From Salvator merianae (taxonomy: Eukaryota > Chordata > Lepidosauria > Squamata > Teiidae), in NCBI GenBank assembly GCA_003586115.2, contig QVOM02000126.1, forward strand, positions 51,595,944 through 51,659,943: a stretch of 64,000 nucleotides of DNA, read 5' to 3'. Below are positions 27,195-41,954 of the stretch, piece after piece (positions within the stretch are counted from its first letter, which is position 1; each line of letters opens with the position of its first letter). Position numbers and translations under genes: made by a program. Below the pieces are notes generated by a model that saw only the letters and a list, made by a program, of their open reading frames with translations, had not been told where the DNA came from and made no database searches.

Positions 27195-27355
27195 CTGGGA
27201 GTTGCTCTAGTTCAGTAGTAGAGCATCCACTTTGCCTGCAGAAAGTTCCATTTTCAGTCCCTGGAAGAGGATCAATAGCAAACCACTTCCGTACTGTTAC
27301 CAAAAAAACTTGCACAGATGTGTCCACATAGTCACCAGACCTGAGCTCAACTCAA
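27195..27355 (+). repeat. tRNA-headed SINE
   Basis: GGGAGTTGCTCTAGTTCAGT then AGTAGAGCATCCACTTTGCC and a B-box-like TTTTCAGTCCCTGG, followed by ATAGCAAACCACTTCCGTAC and GTTACCAAAAAAACTTGCAC. Same family and order as 50848-51050. Confidence 0.65.
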
Positions 27356-27429
27356 GAGCATTTCTATCTTATCTTTACATCTAATGGCACAAATGTGGAA
27401 CACAAAATTCATCTCAGAAAAGGAAGCCA

Positions 27430-27868
27430 AAAATGAAAGCTGCCTCCAGATGGCAAGTGGTAATGTGGGAGCTAGACAACATCCCACAATTGCCTCTTTC
27501 CTTGCCCTGCCCGACACGAGCAGCAAACTCCTGCTTACCTGCATGTCAGGTGAGCAGCATACGTGACCAGCCTGCTGGGGACTACTGGAAGCCTCTCAAG
27601 CATCTGCTCCCTTTCTTTTATTGTTTTTTTTGAGTGCTTAGCAGGTTCCCAGAAGTCCCCAGCTCCTGAAAGACCCCAGCAGGCTGACTGTGTATGCTGC
27701 TCGCCAGACACATAGGTAAACAGGGCTATTACAGGAAAGTCAGCCTTGTTGCTGGATTTCCCATAACATTGTAATTGGCACTACACTGGAAATGCCTCAG
27801 GTATATCTGGCATCTCCAGTATAGTGCTGAGAGGATCACAAGGGTTACCACACATCTGGAAGTAGCCT
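27430..27868. mobile_element. Inverted-repeat DNA transposon (CCTCCAGATG family)
   Basis: The left end GCTGCCTCCAGATGGC pairs with the right end, whose complement reads GGCTACTTCCAGATGTG. Internal inverted pieces include CAGCCTGCTGGGGACTACTG with its complement near 27670-27690 and CAGCATACGTGACC/GTATGCTGCTCGCC. No transposase frame. Related to 8757-9178. Confidence 0.55.
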
Positions 27869-29772
27869 AAGAAAGTCATGAGCTAAGTGGCTTCTTCCTC
27901 ATACCCACTATGGGTGTGTGATGCAGAAAATGCTCCTGGCCAAGAACACTATATGCCCCACCTTATACTGTATGCCTCTTTGTTTTGACACAATTACCTT
28001 CTTCTTTTGTTCTCTTTACTCTTTATTTGCTCTTGGCCCTTTGGCACCATTCATAGCATTCCTTTACTATAGGCCTGCACCATTTTTGAGATAGGAATTC
28101 CAAATCTTGCCAGAAAAGAGTGAGGCGGCCCCAGAACGGAATGGACACCTCACATGCAATTCCATGAGAGTCAATAAAGCAGCAGCTGACTGCATATGAA
28201 TGCCAAATGCTGCTTTCATAAATTTCATATCAACCCTGTTTGATATGATATGGATAGCATGCATCATTTCTCCCATTTGTTCTTAACTCCCATGCCAACA
28301 GGGGTAAATGTGAGCAGAACCGTAGGTGTAGGTTGTGAAAAAGGCCTCCTTATTTACATTTAAGTACATTGCCTGTCACTGGCCTTAAGTATTGAATTTT
28401 ACTTGCTGGGAGATGTTTTAGGAGATAACATTTGCCTGAAAAACAGAATAAAAAATGCCAAATAGTAAAAATAACAGCAAGTAAATAGGGATCCTCATCA
28501 TAAAGAAAAACACTCCAGCTCAGCACAAGCAAAAAAAATAGCCAAGGAACAAAATAAATAAAGACTTCTGCTGTCCCCTCACACACACTTTAATGAGCTT
28601 TCTGAGAATTTCCAGTACATGTGCCATTGCTTGCAGAATAAAATTACTGGTATTATATACAAAGACATTCAAGACTGGTTACTTGCCTGTCACATTCAAA
28701 CTGCTTGGGAAGACTCCTCCTGAGAGACCATACCAAACCTAAGCACACAGGCAATTGCCAGTATATACCTTGAAGTATAAAACCATTTTGGATTGAGATT
28801 TTTTTAAAGAAAAGACCCCACGCTGAAAGTTAGCTTAAAACACACTGTTTAAGAAATCAGTAAACTATGAGCATTCCGCACCTATCACTCAACATTAAAG
28901 TATGCAGTGAACCTCACAGCAGAACTTGTCATTCCAGCACAATGCCAAGAAACTGGACAATATATTCAGAGTGTAAAAATTCTGCTATTTCTATAGACTT
29001 TGGAATTTGCATAAACTCCACTTTCTTGCTGTCAGAGGGGCTTGAGATGGGAGGCACATTTGAGAAAGGAGTGGATATATCACTCAGAGAGAGAAAGAGG
29101 GAGAGAGGTGGAAAAAGCCATCAAGAGTGTTAAGAAAAAGGGAATGGAAATGCTTGCAATGAGAATATCATAGAGGAAATGGCTTTTAAAGTCCGTTCTC
29201 TTGCCCATAAATTTATAGCCTGGACTGGAAAGATCCTGTTAATCTAAAAAACAGGCAAAACAGGTGGTTGCTCCAAGTTGGCTCTCCAAATTTAGCAGCA
29301 CGGCAGTCTGTGCAGGAAATAGCATTAATATACCATTTGGCCTCTAATCCCACTCTGTTCCTGCCTTCAGCCAACAACATTAAGGCATCTTTGATTGACT
29401 CTCTCTGATTTCAGGGCCAATCACTGGAGTCTAACTGGCTGTACTGAACCACCTGGGCCCAAACTAGTAAGGTCAAGGAATCCCACAGCCCCATAAAGGG
29501 GTATGGTGTTGGTTACCATGGGAGCAAGCCCCCTCCATGGCTATTTTTCATGCAGACAGTACACTGCCACCACTGCATACGTGTGTGCTTGGAGAATGGC
29601 CAAACAGCCAAAGGACCCTTTGAAATGCTGACTTCAGAAAATGGAGCCTGTGGGCTTGCACCATATCAATTTGTTTTTCACTTCATCAGTAAGCTTTAGA
29701 AAAATGCCTCTAGTTTAGTCTGCCTGTATATACCTATTCCTTAAATTCTGGCCCTCGCATGTAATTTTATCT

Positions 29773-29796
29773 TCATCATCATCATCATCATCATCA
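29773..29796. repeat. (ATC)8 microsatellite
   Basis: Eight uninterrupted TCA units, followed by a short CAATAACAACAACACC stretch. Confidence 0.95.
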
Positions 29797-29825
29797 ATAA
29801 CAACAACACCACATTATGAAACATT

Positions 29826-30005
29826 GGACCTTTCTGCACTTGGACTTATTCCAGATTATATCTCACAATAGGGACCTGCCATCTGCATGCTACTGCAGAC
29901 TATGGTAGACCCTGGGCAAGACCTTTCATAGTTTGCACTAGTATGTGCATAGCAGGTCCCTATTCTGGGATATAATCCACAATAAAGCGAAGTGCAGAAA
30001 GGGCC
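29826..30005 (-). mobile_element. 180-bp hairpin MITE, family B copy 1
   Basis: Ends are GGACCTTTCTGCACTTGG and, complemented, GGCCCTTTCTGCACTTCG, followed inward by ATTATATCTCACAATAGGGA and its partner. The asymmetric centre (GGTAGACCCTGGGCAAGACC) is the reverse complement of the centre of the copy at 43923-44102, so this copy lies in the opposite orientation. Exactly 180 bp, as in the other two copies. Confidence 0.85.
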
Positions 30006-32002
30006 ATCATAATGCAGTCATATGACTAGATTATGTGAGTATTTTACCTATGCTGATTTAAACAGCACTACTACTCTTGTGGAAACTGGCAGCCATTTGG
30101 AAGTTATTAATGAAGATTAAGCTAAACCCAAACTAAATCAAGGCTGCCTACTTTAAATATGAAAAGAAGCTCAACAGTAATGATTGTTGCAAAAGTATTT
30201 GAAGCATGCATTACATTTCAACATCAGTAAAACCAAAGGACAAGCAACCTATTCTTCTGTTTTAAATGTCGCAATTTTCTGTTCTATGTAGGTGTCAGCA
30301 TTTTCATCTTTTTTCTTCTATAGCTTTTTCACAGGACCTGAAAACACAGCTCCTCTTGTTTCTTTTCTCCAATGCTCTCTACCTTTCCCCATATGTCATG
30401 CTCTGAACTTGGATGCATATGTGTTTTGCATTTGAAAGCAAAGTTCTGCAAGTTCCTCCTTTCCGTTTTGACACTCACGTTATTGGAATTCATCTTTGCC
30501 AAGTCCCACTGTATGTTTTCTCCCCTCAAAGCTACAGGCTAGTGGTTGAGAACATCCAGCAGGGAATGGCTTGTGTTCTCCATGTCTTGACCACTGCTTC
30601 ATAAGAGGGGGGAGAATGGGGTTAAGGATCATTAACCTGACTTGCCTTCTTCACAACGCTGACTATTGATTGGTGCTTTTCCTTCTCTGGTTGCTAGGAG
30701 TGTTGTCTGTAGACTATGTCATGACTGGAGGGGATGATCTCTATGGGCCTGGCAGTCACACTTGCTGCATTTGTTATCCTCGTGGCATTGTTAGTCTGCT
30801 GACTAGGGAACCTAGGATACCAACTCATTTGCATAGAGGCAACTTGCCCCTTAGGAGTGGCCATCTTAATCGGGCCATAAAACAGAGCTGCCCATGTATA
30901 TAGGCAGAAGAAGCAGATTAGGATTTAGGGAGGAGGGGGGAAGGCCAAAGCAGGCCCTGCAAGCAAGCCAGGATATGTAGAGAATGTGTATCAAACACAT
31001 GTAAGACCTACTCAGTAGTTAACCAGACACAACTGCAAGACTCTCAGTAAAATTGATTTTAATATAAAAGTATAATTTAGTGAGAAGAATTTCCCAGCAG
31101 CAATCTGTTATCTCACACCGAGGCTGCACCCATGCAAGCAGAAGAGAAAACCCAGTGAAGGCCCAAGCGGCATGATGTCTTTGTGCCACTGTCACCCCCT
31201 GTGCGTGTAGCATGCCTTCAAGACCTGGCAGAGCAACAACTCTGAGGAAGAACAACTCTGAGGGCGCCTGTCACACTCAGGATCTCACACTGCTGTCCTA
31301 AGGGACGCGGCCGTGAGACCAACCTGCATCGCGCTCTGCACAGCCATATTGTGAGACATGCGAAAAATGGCTGACTTCCGGGGCCATTTCCAGGCCATCC
31401 CAAAATAGGGTCCTACTGTCACCTTGAACCCAGGGAACTTCTGTTCCCTGGCTTTAAAGTTTGGGAGGGCACTCCGGTCTAGCAGACACTTGACTTCTCA
31501 GTTGTGGGGATGCAGCCTTTGCCCATATCTTTCACTGAATTTCAGAGCTTTAAAATAGAGAGAATGGCTTCCACTTGCTCAGGAAAAGAAAACTTTAAAC
31601 TGCCAAGCTGGCACTGCATACATATCAGTGTACAATAGGTACTCTCTAAAAAACAGCTTGACTGTCTCAGATTCAGATTGTAACAACAGTACAATACTTG
31701 GTGCTGGATAAAAAAACCAGAATCCCAGTAAAATATTATTTAGGACCTTCCAAACAACAGAAATTTGAAATTTGACAAACATGTAAAAGAACTAAAAGAA
31801 CTGCACTGGCTGTTAAGGCTTAAGGCAACTTGGACTTTAGATTGACACAGCAGTTAAAATTCACAACATGAAATTTTTCTCGTATCTAAGGATAAAACTT
31901 TTATCTAGCTCAGAGCTATTAAAAGTACACATAAAACAGAAAGATTTTCTGGAAAATTTTGAGCCAGAGATTGTTTCTCCCTGAAATCTTCCACTGTGTA
32001 AC

Positions 32003-32100
32003 AGCCCAATTCTAACTTCACTTTCCTGGAATCAAGCAGCACCTTTCACAAAAAAACTTCCTTCTGACTCTGAGTAGACATAGGACTATACTGTTCCTAA
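32003..32100. repeat. Short interspersed repeat fragment (CAATTCTAAC ... GAGTAGACATAGGAC)
   Basis: CCCAATTCTAACTTCACTTT, CCTGGAATCAAGC and CTGAGTAGACATAGGACTAT follow the block order of the repeat fragment at 10185-10290. A further fragment with CCTGGGAGTAATCTCCACTG and AATGGGATTTACTTCTAAGT is at 32280-32355. Confidence 0.45.
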
Positions 32101-32279
32101 ATGTAGACATATTTTAACATATTATTTGACATTCATTTGGTGAAGAAATCTGTATGTATAAGCTGTATGACATTTTCTATATTTAAATATGAGCATTTTG
32201 CCAATAACCAAAAAGCAATTTAACTGGGACAACTGATGTTTTGGGGGAGTAGGCAAAGTACAATCAAATGCACCAGCAG

Positions 32280-32355
32280 TGCGAGCCTAACTTCATTTTC
32301 CTGGGAGTAATCTCCACTGCGCACAATGGGATTTACTTCTAAGTAGATACCATTA
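32280..32355. repeat. Short interspersed repeat fragment (CCTGGGAGTAA ... ATGGGATTTACTTC)
   Basis: GCGAGCCTAACTTCATTTTC then CTGGGAGTAATCTCCACTGC and AATGGGATTTACTTCTAAGT: the usual form of the sauropsid repeat seen diverged at 32003-32100. Confidence 0.5.
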
Positions 32356-32779
32356 ATGTAATTAAATAATATATTTTTAAAAAAATTCAAAGTGGGAATT
32401 ATTTTACTAGAATACTTGTAAATATGACAAAACATCTGAATACTGTACATGTTTTAGTTGATTTAGATTTGAACAAGAGGAAGGAAGGAAAAACAGCAGT
32501 GAAAACTGTTACTAACTTTACCAAGCTTGAAGAACTGTATAAATAAATAAATACATGTAGAGACAGTCACCTGAAAAAAGGGAACCACCACACTGATTTT
32601 AATTTTGACTTGCTTTGGATCCCCTTCTATGCTAATTTCTGAATTTTACCAAAGAAATTGACATCATGAAGATACAGCAGTAGGAAATCAGTACTCTCCA
32701 GCATCATTTGGATGGCAGAAAACAATCATTTTAATTGTCAGGTAGAGATGAAAGATGGTTCATGCATAGAGGGAAGACT

Positions 32780-33215
32780 GTGGCCAACCGCCAGATGTTA
32801 GCTGATTAATTCACTATTCAGTGATATTCTGGAGTAGGGTACTTCCGGAATTACTGTATGTTGCCCAGATGGCAGGGCAACAATGTGGCGCAAGAGGCAC
32901 TATCTGTGTGGATGCTTGCTCCCGCAGTGGCACAAGCGTGTACATCTGGTTATTTAGATGGCGCAAAGTACCTGGAAGTGTGTGATTGGTGCCCTGTGTG
33001 CATGCTTGGACACCATTTTCGGCCTGGCTTGGCCCCGCACTTGTGTGGTGGCCATTCCCAAGACAGTGGATCGTGCGAACAGGTTTCAAGATAAGCAGAC
33101 TGGGAATTGATTTTTCTGCAAGAACGTTATTGCGGGATTTCATCTCAATATCCTGGGGTTATGCTGGGATTTGCCAGGATAATCCCAGATTTTACACCCT
33201 ATTTGGATCAGCCAG
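32780..33215. repeat. Interspersed repeat related to 15785-15995
   Basis: Shares GTGGCCATTCCCAAGACAGT, AATATCCTGGGGTTATGCTG and CCAGGATAATCCCAGATTTT with the copy at 15785-15995, and ends at CCTATTTGGATCAGCC. It has a longer left part. No coding capacity recognised. Confidence 0.45.
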
Positions 33216-34467
33216 TGATTACAGGATTAGCCTCCTTGTTAGTGAACTGGGCGTAGATCTGATGCTGACAACAGCCCTGTTCATTAACAGATAAACTCTT
33301 TCCAATTGCTCACTTGCCCTTCCCAACTCAAGGCATCATTCAGCAACCTCCTCAAGGAGATAGGAAGTGAATTAAAGTGATTGCAGTTTCCTGCCTGGTT
33401 ATGGAAATATCTGCATAAAATATTACTGCCTACATCGCTACTCCTCCAACACTTTAATTAGCCCATGTGGATGTAGAAAAGGGGGGGGGATCCACATGTT
33501 ATTCACACTTCCAAAATGCAGTGTTCATTTATTAGCACCCTGCAGACTTGTTCTTCTCTGCTCCATTTAAATTAAGAGTTATGCTGTAAAAGCAAGGGGA
33601 AATACAATTGTCAGTAAAGTCGACTCCTTTCCCCTCAAATTAGAGTATCGCCGATTTACCAAAAACGCTCATCGCAAGCCTACACTGTAATAAGAACAGA
33701 GAAGATGTGAGTTTTCACTTAATTCCTCTTTTCTCAATAGCAGCTGCAGAGCTTGGAATTAGAAACAGTTGTGAGGGAAAAAAGAACATAGCTAAGTAGA
33801 GTGCTGCCACAAAAATGGAAAAGCTAAAATTAAAACCATATGGTCAGAAACAGTAGAACAGAGTAGGACACCCAAAATGCTTTAAATCTAGCCATTTTTA
33901 AGGAGGACAAAATGATGCAGGATTAATCCTCAAAATATACCGGCTGGATTCCAAACTATATTTGCTTGTATGCAAGCTGCAACTACACACCGAAACCTCA
34001 CTATCAGTCCTAACGTACACAGTCGGCCTTACTTCCTGCTAAATATAGATAGAATTGTGCTGCCTGTCTCTCTAAAATCAATAAGGCATTCTTCCAAGTA
34101 AACATTAGGACTGGGCAGCTACTCAAATACACTTTTCCTGTATCTAATCATGGGTCTGGAGAGCTCTCATTTCAGAGTCTATATAGCAGAACTAACTGAA
34201 ACAGCTCTTTCCCCCCAAATGGCTATCCAAAACAAAAAAAAAGAGTACTGAATCAGAGAGTTCAGATATCCAATATCTGTTAACTATTATCTTCACTGTT
34301 ATTTTAACCCACTATTATTTATATTGCTAGTGTACCAATCAAGCAAAAAATGCAACGTAAGAATGTATCTGAGCTACAAAAATAATGCAGTCAGTATAAC
34401 AAAGACAATACAGGCACTGTTTCCAGACTGACAGGAAGTTGCTTCCGAGGTCAGAAGTTTATAGTTA

Positions 34468-36982
<2,515 letters not shown>

Positions 36983-37180
36983 CTGCCGTCTCCCATCCAG
37001 CGCGGGCACACATGGAAGCTGCCAAGCGCGGCCCTCCTCCAGCTGCTGGGCACGCGAGGAGGCGGAGGAGAAGGAGGAGGCGAAGGCGGCTCGGCCGCGG
37101 AATGGAAATGCAGACCAGCTACCCTCGCATAGGCGTCGCCGGCGCCTCTCCGCCTCCCCGCCGCGCTTGGATTGAAAAGG
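36983..37180 (-). other. LHFPL6: Likely non-coding first exon of LHFPL6 (5' UTR)
   Basis: On the minus strand a strong consensus donor, CAG|GTGAGTAG, lies at 36985-36975, inside the CpG island and about 2.1 kb upstream of the start codon. This fits a 5' UTR-only first exon ending at 36983. The transcription start is not visible; the outer boundary given is a guess. Confidence 0.5.
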
Positions 37181-37436
37181 GAAGGGCCAGGCAGGGTCCC
37201 AAAATCCCGGAGTGGGGAGCTCCGCCCCCTGCCATCCAGAGAGCCCGAGAGGGGGAGGGGGTGCCTTGCGCGCAGCCTTGTAAGGCAAGGAAGCCGAGGA
37301 GGAGAGAGCGAAGAAGCGCTCGCTCGCTTGCCACGAGGCGGGAAGGCGAGAGCGCATCCCGGCAGTAGTACAGGGCAAGTTGGGAGGACCGCGTGGAAAA
37401 CTGAAGGGACGAGGGATAAGGTCAGGGTGGGGGGGG

Positions 37437-37464
37437 TGTGTGTGTGCGTGCGTGTGTGTGTGTG
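37437..37464. repeat. (TG)n microsatellite
   Basis: An imperfect TG/CG run follows a poly-G tract just outside the LHFPL6 CpG island. Confidence 0.9.
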
Positions 37465-38324
37465 AAGATACCTAATACCTCTTCCCTGAAAGAACGTGGC
37501 AAAGAACTAGCACGAGATCCAAATAGGGTGGAAAGGTTTCGGCTTGCAAAACCCTATCTTCCCATAAAACGGAATCATTCGCTTCATGCATGGATGTAGT
37601 CCAGTACAAGGTAAAATCGGACAACTGGAAGCTCTATCTGTCTGCCAGCCCAGCTTAAAGAAATAAACAAGCAAAAGGTGTTTGTATTGTCTTGCGTATG
37701 GATGTGCAGGTTCTTTAATGCTCCTGGCAGCCCACACCCAGCCCAGCTTCCCCCGGCCTCGAGGCTGACTAAAGGGCGTGAAGAGCAGGAAGGTAATATT
37801 TTGGGTGCAGGAAAAAAAAATCATTAGTTCATTTTTCCCACACACATTTTTAGAAAGGTTGTTTTTGTTTTCTAATTAAGTTATATGATCAGTTCATTGC
37901 GTTACTAAAATGGTCACCCGCAGATTGGTTGCAATAGGATCTTTTAATTACTTTAACAAATTTATCAGACCAAAAAGGCTGTTTTCATATTGTGGCTTTT
38001 CCAGAAACTTAAGAGAAACAAACTCTGCTTTGGTTTTAGATTTGACCAGTATGATATTCATCCCAAGGGTCTTTAACCTATACTTTCTTTGTTTCAAGTA
38101 AAAGACACAACTGGAATAACTACTAGTCAACCATCCCTAAGAAGAAGAACATAGGTTAATGCATAGCTGTTCAAGCACGCTAAGATTGGTATGCTAGCAG
38201 CTAACAATTTTCAGTATGGTTTCCCATTCATTGTTATTTCTTGAAAGCTGTGCAAGTGTTCCAATAAAAATAATGTCCAAATACATTTCCAGTAGAAAAT
38301 TAGGATGGTGCAGCTCTGCTGTAA
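37465..38324. other. Intergenic, no gene recognised
   Basis: AT-rich DNA just outside the LHFPL6 CpG island. I see no exon, repeat family or structured element I can name. Confidence 0.5.
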
Positions 38325-38645
38325 GTCTACAACAACAACAACAAGAAGAATTTGGTTTTTATACCCCATTTTTCTCGGCTGAAGCTGACTCAAAGCAGCT
38401 TACAAGATTATTTTTCGCCCGAAGGCTTATATCTATCTATCTTCCGCATCACACAAAGTAATGCTCCCTATTTATCTACTTGCAATTACTTGCTTTTGAA
38501 CAGCTAGGTTGGCTGGAGCTAGAGGCCAGTAGAGGGTGGTGCTCATCCCCTCTACATGGCAGACAAGGGCCTCGAACTCCGATCCTCCTATTGAAAGATC
38601 AGTGCCTTAGCCACCTGCGCCACCGTGCTTCCAAGAGAGGTGAGG
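38325..38645 (-). repeat. Full-length tRNA-derived SINE with LINE-like tail, minus strand
   Basis: Read on the minus strand it opens AAGCACGGTGGCGCAGGTGG (A-box region), continues CTAAGGCACTGATCTTTCAA and has a B-box GGAGTTCGAGGCC. The body has CCCTCTACTGGCCTC. The 3' part reads GTAAGCTGCTTTGAGTCAGC then GGGGTATAAAAACCAAATTC, the L2-type 3' end, and finishes with (TTG)n. Head, body and tail are all present, so this is an almost complete SINE whose tail suggests mobilisation by an L2-type LINE. Confidence 0.8.
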
Positions 38646-38735
38646 TAGCGAAACATGGTAGCTTCTGCATTGTCATGGGCCTCCTATGGATGTGGAACCT
38701 AGAGATATGCTACTATCCATAACTTCAGCCATAGA

Positions 38736-38948
38736 GGGCCTAAGTTTTAATGCAGCTGCAGTCCACTTTCAGATTGAAAGAACACATCAGCAAAGCGACT
38801 AATCATTTTCTTTCCACATTATCTAACCCAAAAGAGGATTTTCTGAGTTACAGAATGCTGAAAGAAAACACCTTATTACTTCACTGATGTGTTCTCTCAG
38901 CCTGAAAGTGGACCGAAGCTGGATTAAAATTTAGGAATGACTAGGCCC
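38736..38948. mobile_element. Hairpin MITE, family C copy 2
   Basis: Ends GGGCCTAAGTTTTAATGCAG and, complemented, GGGCCTAGTCATTCCTAAAT are flanked by AGA on both sides (38733-38735 and 38949-38951). Arms include CAGTCCACTTTCAGATTGAA and ACACATCAGCAAAGCGACTA with their complements. 213 bp. The 3-bp duplication agrees in length with copy 1. Confidence 0.8.
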
Positions 38949-39479
38949 AGAGTGTAGGGACGGGGTTTAAACATCTGCCATGTCTAAATCCCATTCCAGA
39001 TGGGCCTGCTTCAGATCTCAGAAGCCAAACAAGGAGAGTTTAACTGCAGCTCTCTTCCCATAGTACTCCCAACAGGAGATTGTGCTGTAAGATCCATGTC
39101 TGTAGTAGGTATTAATGATTTTATTTCAAGGGCAGCCAACACGGTACTCTTACAAAGTTGTAGCCCCAAATTCCCATCATCTACAACATTAAGGCTGGAT
39201 CTGCACTGTGCCCTGGGGTACACAACATTTTCCAGACTTGAGAAGGGTTGCTTCTGGCACAGGACAAGTCTGTGCATGTTGGGACAACCTGTCCTTTGCC
39301 AGCTCCCGTGCTGGCTTCAAAACCTATGCCAGCTTCAGAGCTCCAGGGCCTCAGTTTTACCTGTGCACCACTGAACCATGTATACCTGACCACAGAGGCA
39401 TGTCATCCGCACACCTCTGTGTTCTGGTATACCACCCTTAGCATGCTGGTAAACCTCAATTTCAAGGTCTATTAGTAAA

Positions 39480-40489
39480 CCAGACTAGATCCTCATTTTG
39501 GGTGCCTTAGCCCAATCTACACTCTGTCTTGTGTGGAAGGAGCATGTTAGGAAGGGGTGGGGCCTCCCTTAAACCCCACTAGCATGTAGAAGGGAGACCT
39601 CTGTGCCCTTTCCTATCAGTGTTGTGTGCGGAAAGTGACTGTGTGCCACATTTTGAGTGTAGCTACTTCTAGCTGTTGGAATTTTTTTTCAGATGTTGAA
39701 ACAATGTGTAAAAATGATTGCACTTTTCTGGGAGGGGCTAAGGGCCAGTGATAAAATATCCTAGGTTCATACGTTAGCATTGTCCCAGAAGAAGGCAATG
39801 AGAAACTACTTTCATACTGTTGCCAAGAAAACTGTGTGGATGTTCAGTTGCACCTGAGTGTTCCTTTATGTTTATTCTTTATACTTTCCTAGTTTTTGTT
39901 CACCAGTGAAGTGCATATCAATTCTCCATCTTTTCAGGGATATGGAGGAATTAGGAAAGTGTCAAATTACCTACAGTCAACAGCAAACTCCATAGAAATT
40001 CCATTATGGCCGTATTCAGCAAGCAGCATCACTAATAAATTTGTTCCTGCTTAAAAACAGGTGCAAGTAATTATATGAATTTGATTTTTTGGCAGCTGCC
40101 ATCCCTCTCCCTGGCCCAAACAGGGTTTGGAATAGGGACTAGTTCCATAATTGGAAAGATCCACTAGTACAGCCATAAAAGTTCAGATGGCACTCTCAGA
40201 GGATCTGCTGCAGTGTGTCATATTTTTATACCTATCATTGCACATACAGATAAACACTAAAACAGGTTCTTGGAAGTCATGTTGATTTTTAAAATGGGTA
40301 GGAACATACCACAGTACAGGATTTCCTGGAATTTGAGAGATGAGTATGGATGGGTACGTGAACATTAAAACTATGATTCTATATGTAAAATATGAATTCT
40401 ATCTTGAATCCCAAACTTATTTTCAGGAAATGAGAGAGACACAGAAAATTGGTGACATTAAGAGAGACATAGAAAATACAGCATCTGAA
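39480..40489. other. Intergenic with a SINE-body fragment
   Basis: Around 39790-39850 AAGGCAATGAGAAACTACTT then CATACTGTTGCCAAGAAAAC matches the body of the SINE family at 27195-27355. The remainder shows no gene that I can recognise. Confidence 0.4.
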
Positions 40490-41530
40490 ACAACACTGCT
40501 ATTTACTTGTACATAGATCAAGCTTATGAGGAGCAATGGTAATCTCTTCTGCCTTGCCCACCTGAGAACCAATACCGAAATCCAAGATGTGCTGATTCAT
40601 GACTTACTTTTTGCAGGTGATGCTGCCCTGACTGCACACTCTGTGAATGCTCTCCAGATACTCATCTGCTTTGCACATGCATGTAGCAAAGTCACTTTAA
40701 CCATAAATTCAAAGGAGACCTATATCTTGGGGCACGATATTCAGGATATCCCTAGAATCTGTTTCAGCGATCGTGTCCTTCAAGTGGTGGAAAAGTTTAC
40801 TTACCTTGACTCCACATCACTAGTAGCCTGTCCCTTGAAGCTGAACCCAACAAACTCTTTGGCAACTACAATAGCATACCTTTCTGATAAGGTCTGAAAG
40901 AACCCCCATGGTGAACAACAACACCAAGATGAAGGCCTACCAGTTCTGTAAGCTTAGTACCCTCCTATATGGCAGTGAGTCTTGGGCTTTATATGACCAT
41001 AAGGAAGACCATTTGAATTCTTTCCATCTTACAACCCCTGAAAACCCCCGAGTATCACCTGGGTGGGCCAATTTGCAAATAAAATGTCCTGACAAAAACA
41101 AATATACCAAGTATGCTTGCTCTGCTGACTCAATAACAGATACTCTGGCTTAGCCAAATTAAAGAGGACCAACTTCCTAAATATGTGCTTTATGGAGACT
41201 TTGTCACAAGTTCCAGGCTTGCTGGATGGCCCTCTCTTCACATCAAGGATGTCTGCAAGCAGGACATGAAAATGCATAGCATTGGCTCAAAGATCTGGGA
41301 GTCTATGGCAGCTGATTATAGTGTATGGAGGCCAAATTGTTAAGACAGCAGCAAGGAAAAATGGAGAGTGGAAAACTCTGCTGTGGGAGGAGAGGCAAGT
41401 GCATAGATGCCAGAGAACAACATTAGTCCACACAGTGACTGACTCAGCATTCATCTGTGCAAATTGTAATAAGGCCTGCCTCTCCACGATCAGGCTATGT
41501 AGTCACAGCAGGTACCGTAGATCCTGACCT
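40490..41530 (+). mobile_element. Non-LTR retrotransposon fragment with C-terminal zinc-finger motif
   Basis: Three consecutive broken frames read as one reverse transcriptase C-terminus. 40526-40897 has NLFCLAHLRTNTEIQDVLIH, then LLFAGDAALTAH (the catalytic FADD position, mutated to FAGD), LTINSKETYILG and FTYLDSTS. 40908-41153 has NTKMKAYQFCKLSTLLYGSE and SWALY. 41282-41527 ends FICANCNKACLSTIRLCSHS, a CCHH/CCHC-type finger found at the end of some animal LINEs. The clade (RTE-like or other) cannot be settled here. Dead copy. Confidence 0.75.
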
Positions 41531-41954
41531 GCCAAAACCAAAACAAGATAAACAGTCAAAGACAAATTATGGCACAGAATTTCATTGTCTCTCAGGCCAA
41601 TGTGCTCATCACAGGGTGCATTGTGCCACCACGAATTGAAATGCAGCCGCTTAGTGCATCCAGAAGGAGCCCAGTAAGTAACTTGGGGGCACAGCCAATG
41701 TCTTTATTTGAATCTAACAGCAAGAGGGAACCTCCAAATTATTTCAATATACCTGGGATTTTTTTTGCCAATAAAAAATTGATAAACATTTTGTAGGTAC
41801 TGCTACAGAAAAGGCATACTAGGATCATGTGGCAATTGTCTTGACCATGCCAATATGGATACACCAATCATGAGGCGCTCTTTCAACTTCCCATTCAAAG
41901 CAGCCAAAGGCAGGGCTTCTAACTGTGCCAGAAAAAAAAAAGCTCTGTAATATT
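41531..41954. other. Intergenic, no gene recognised
   Basis: Follows the LINE fragment. No recognisable coding or structured element. Confidence 0.4.
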
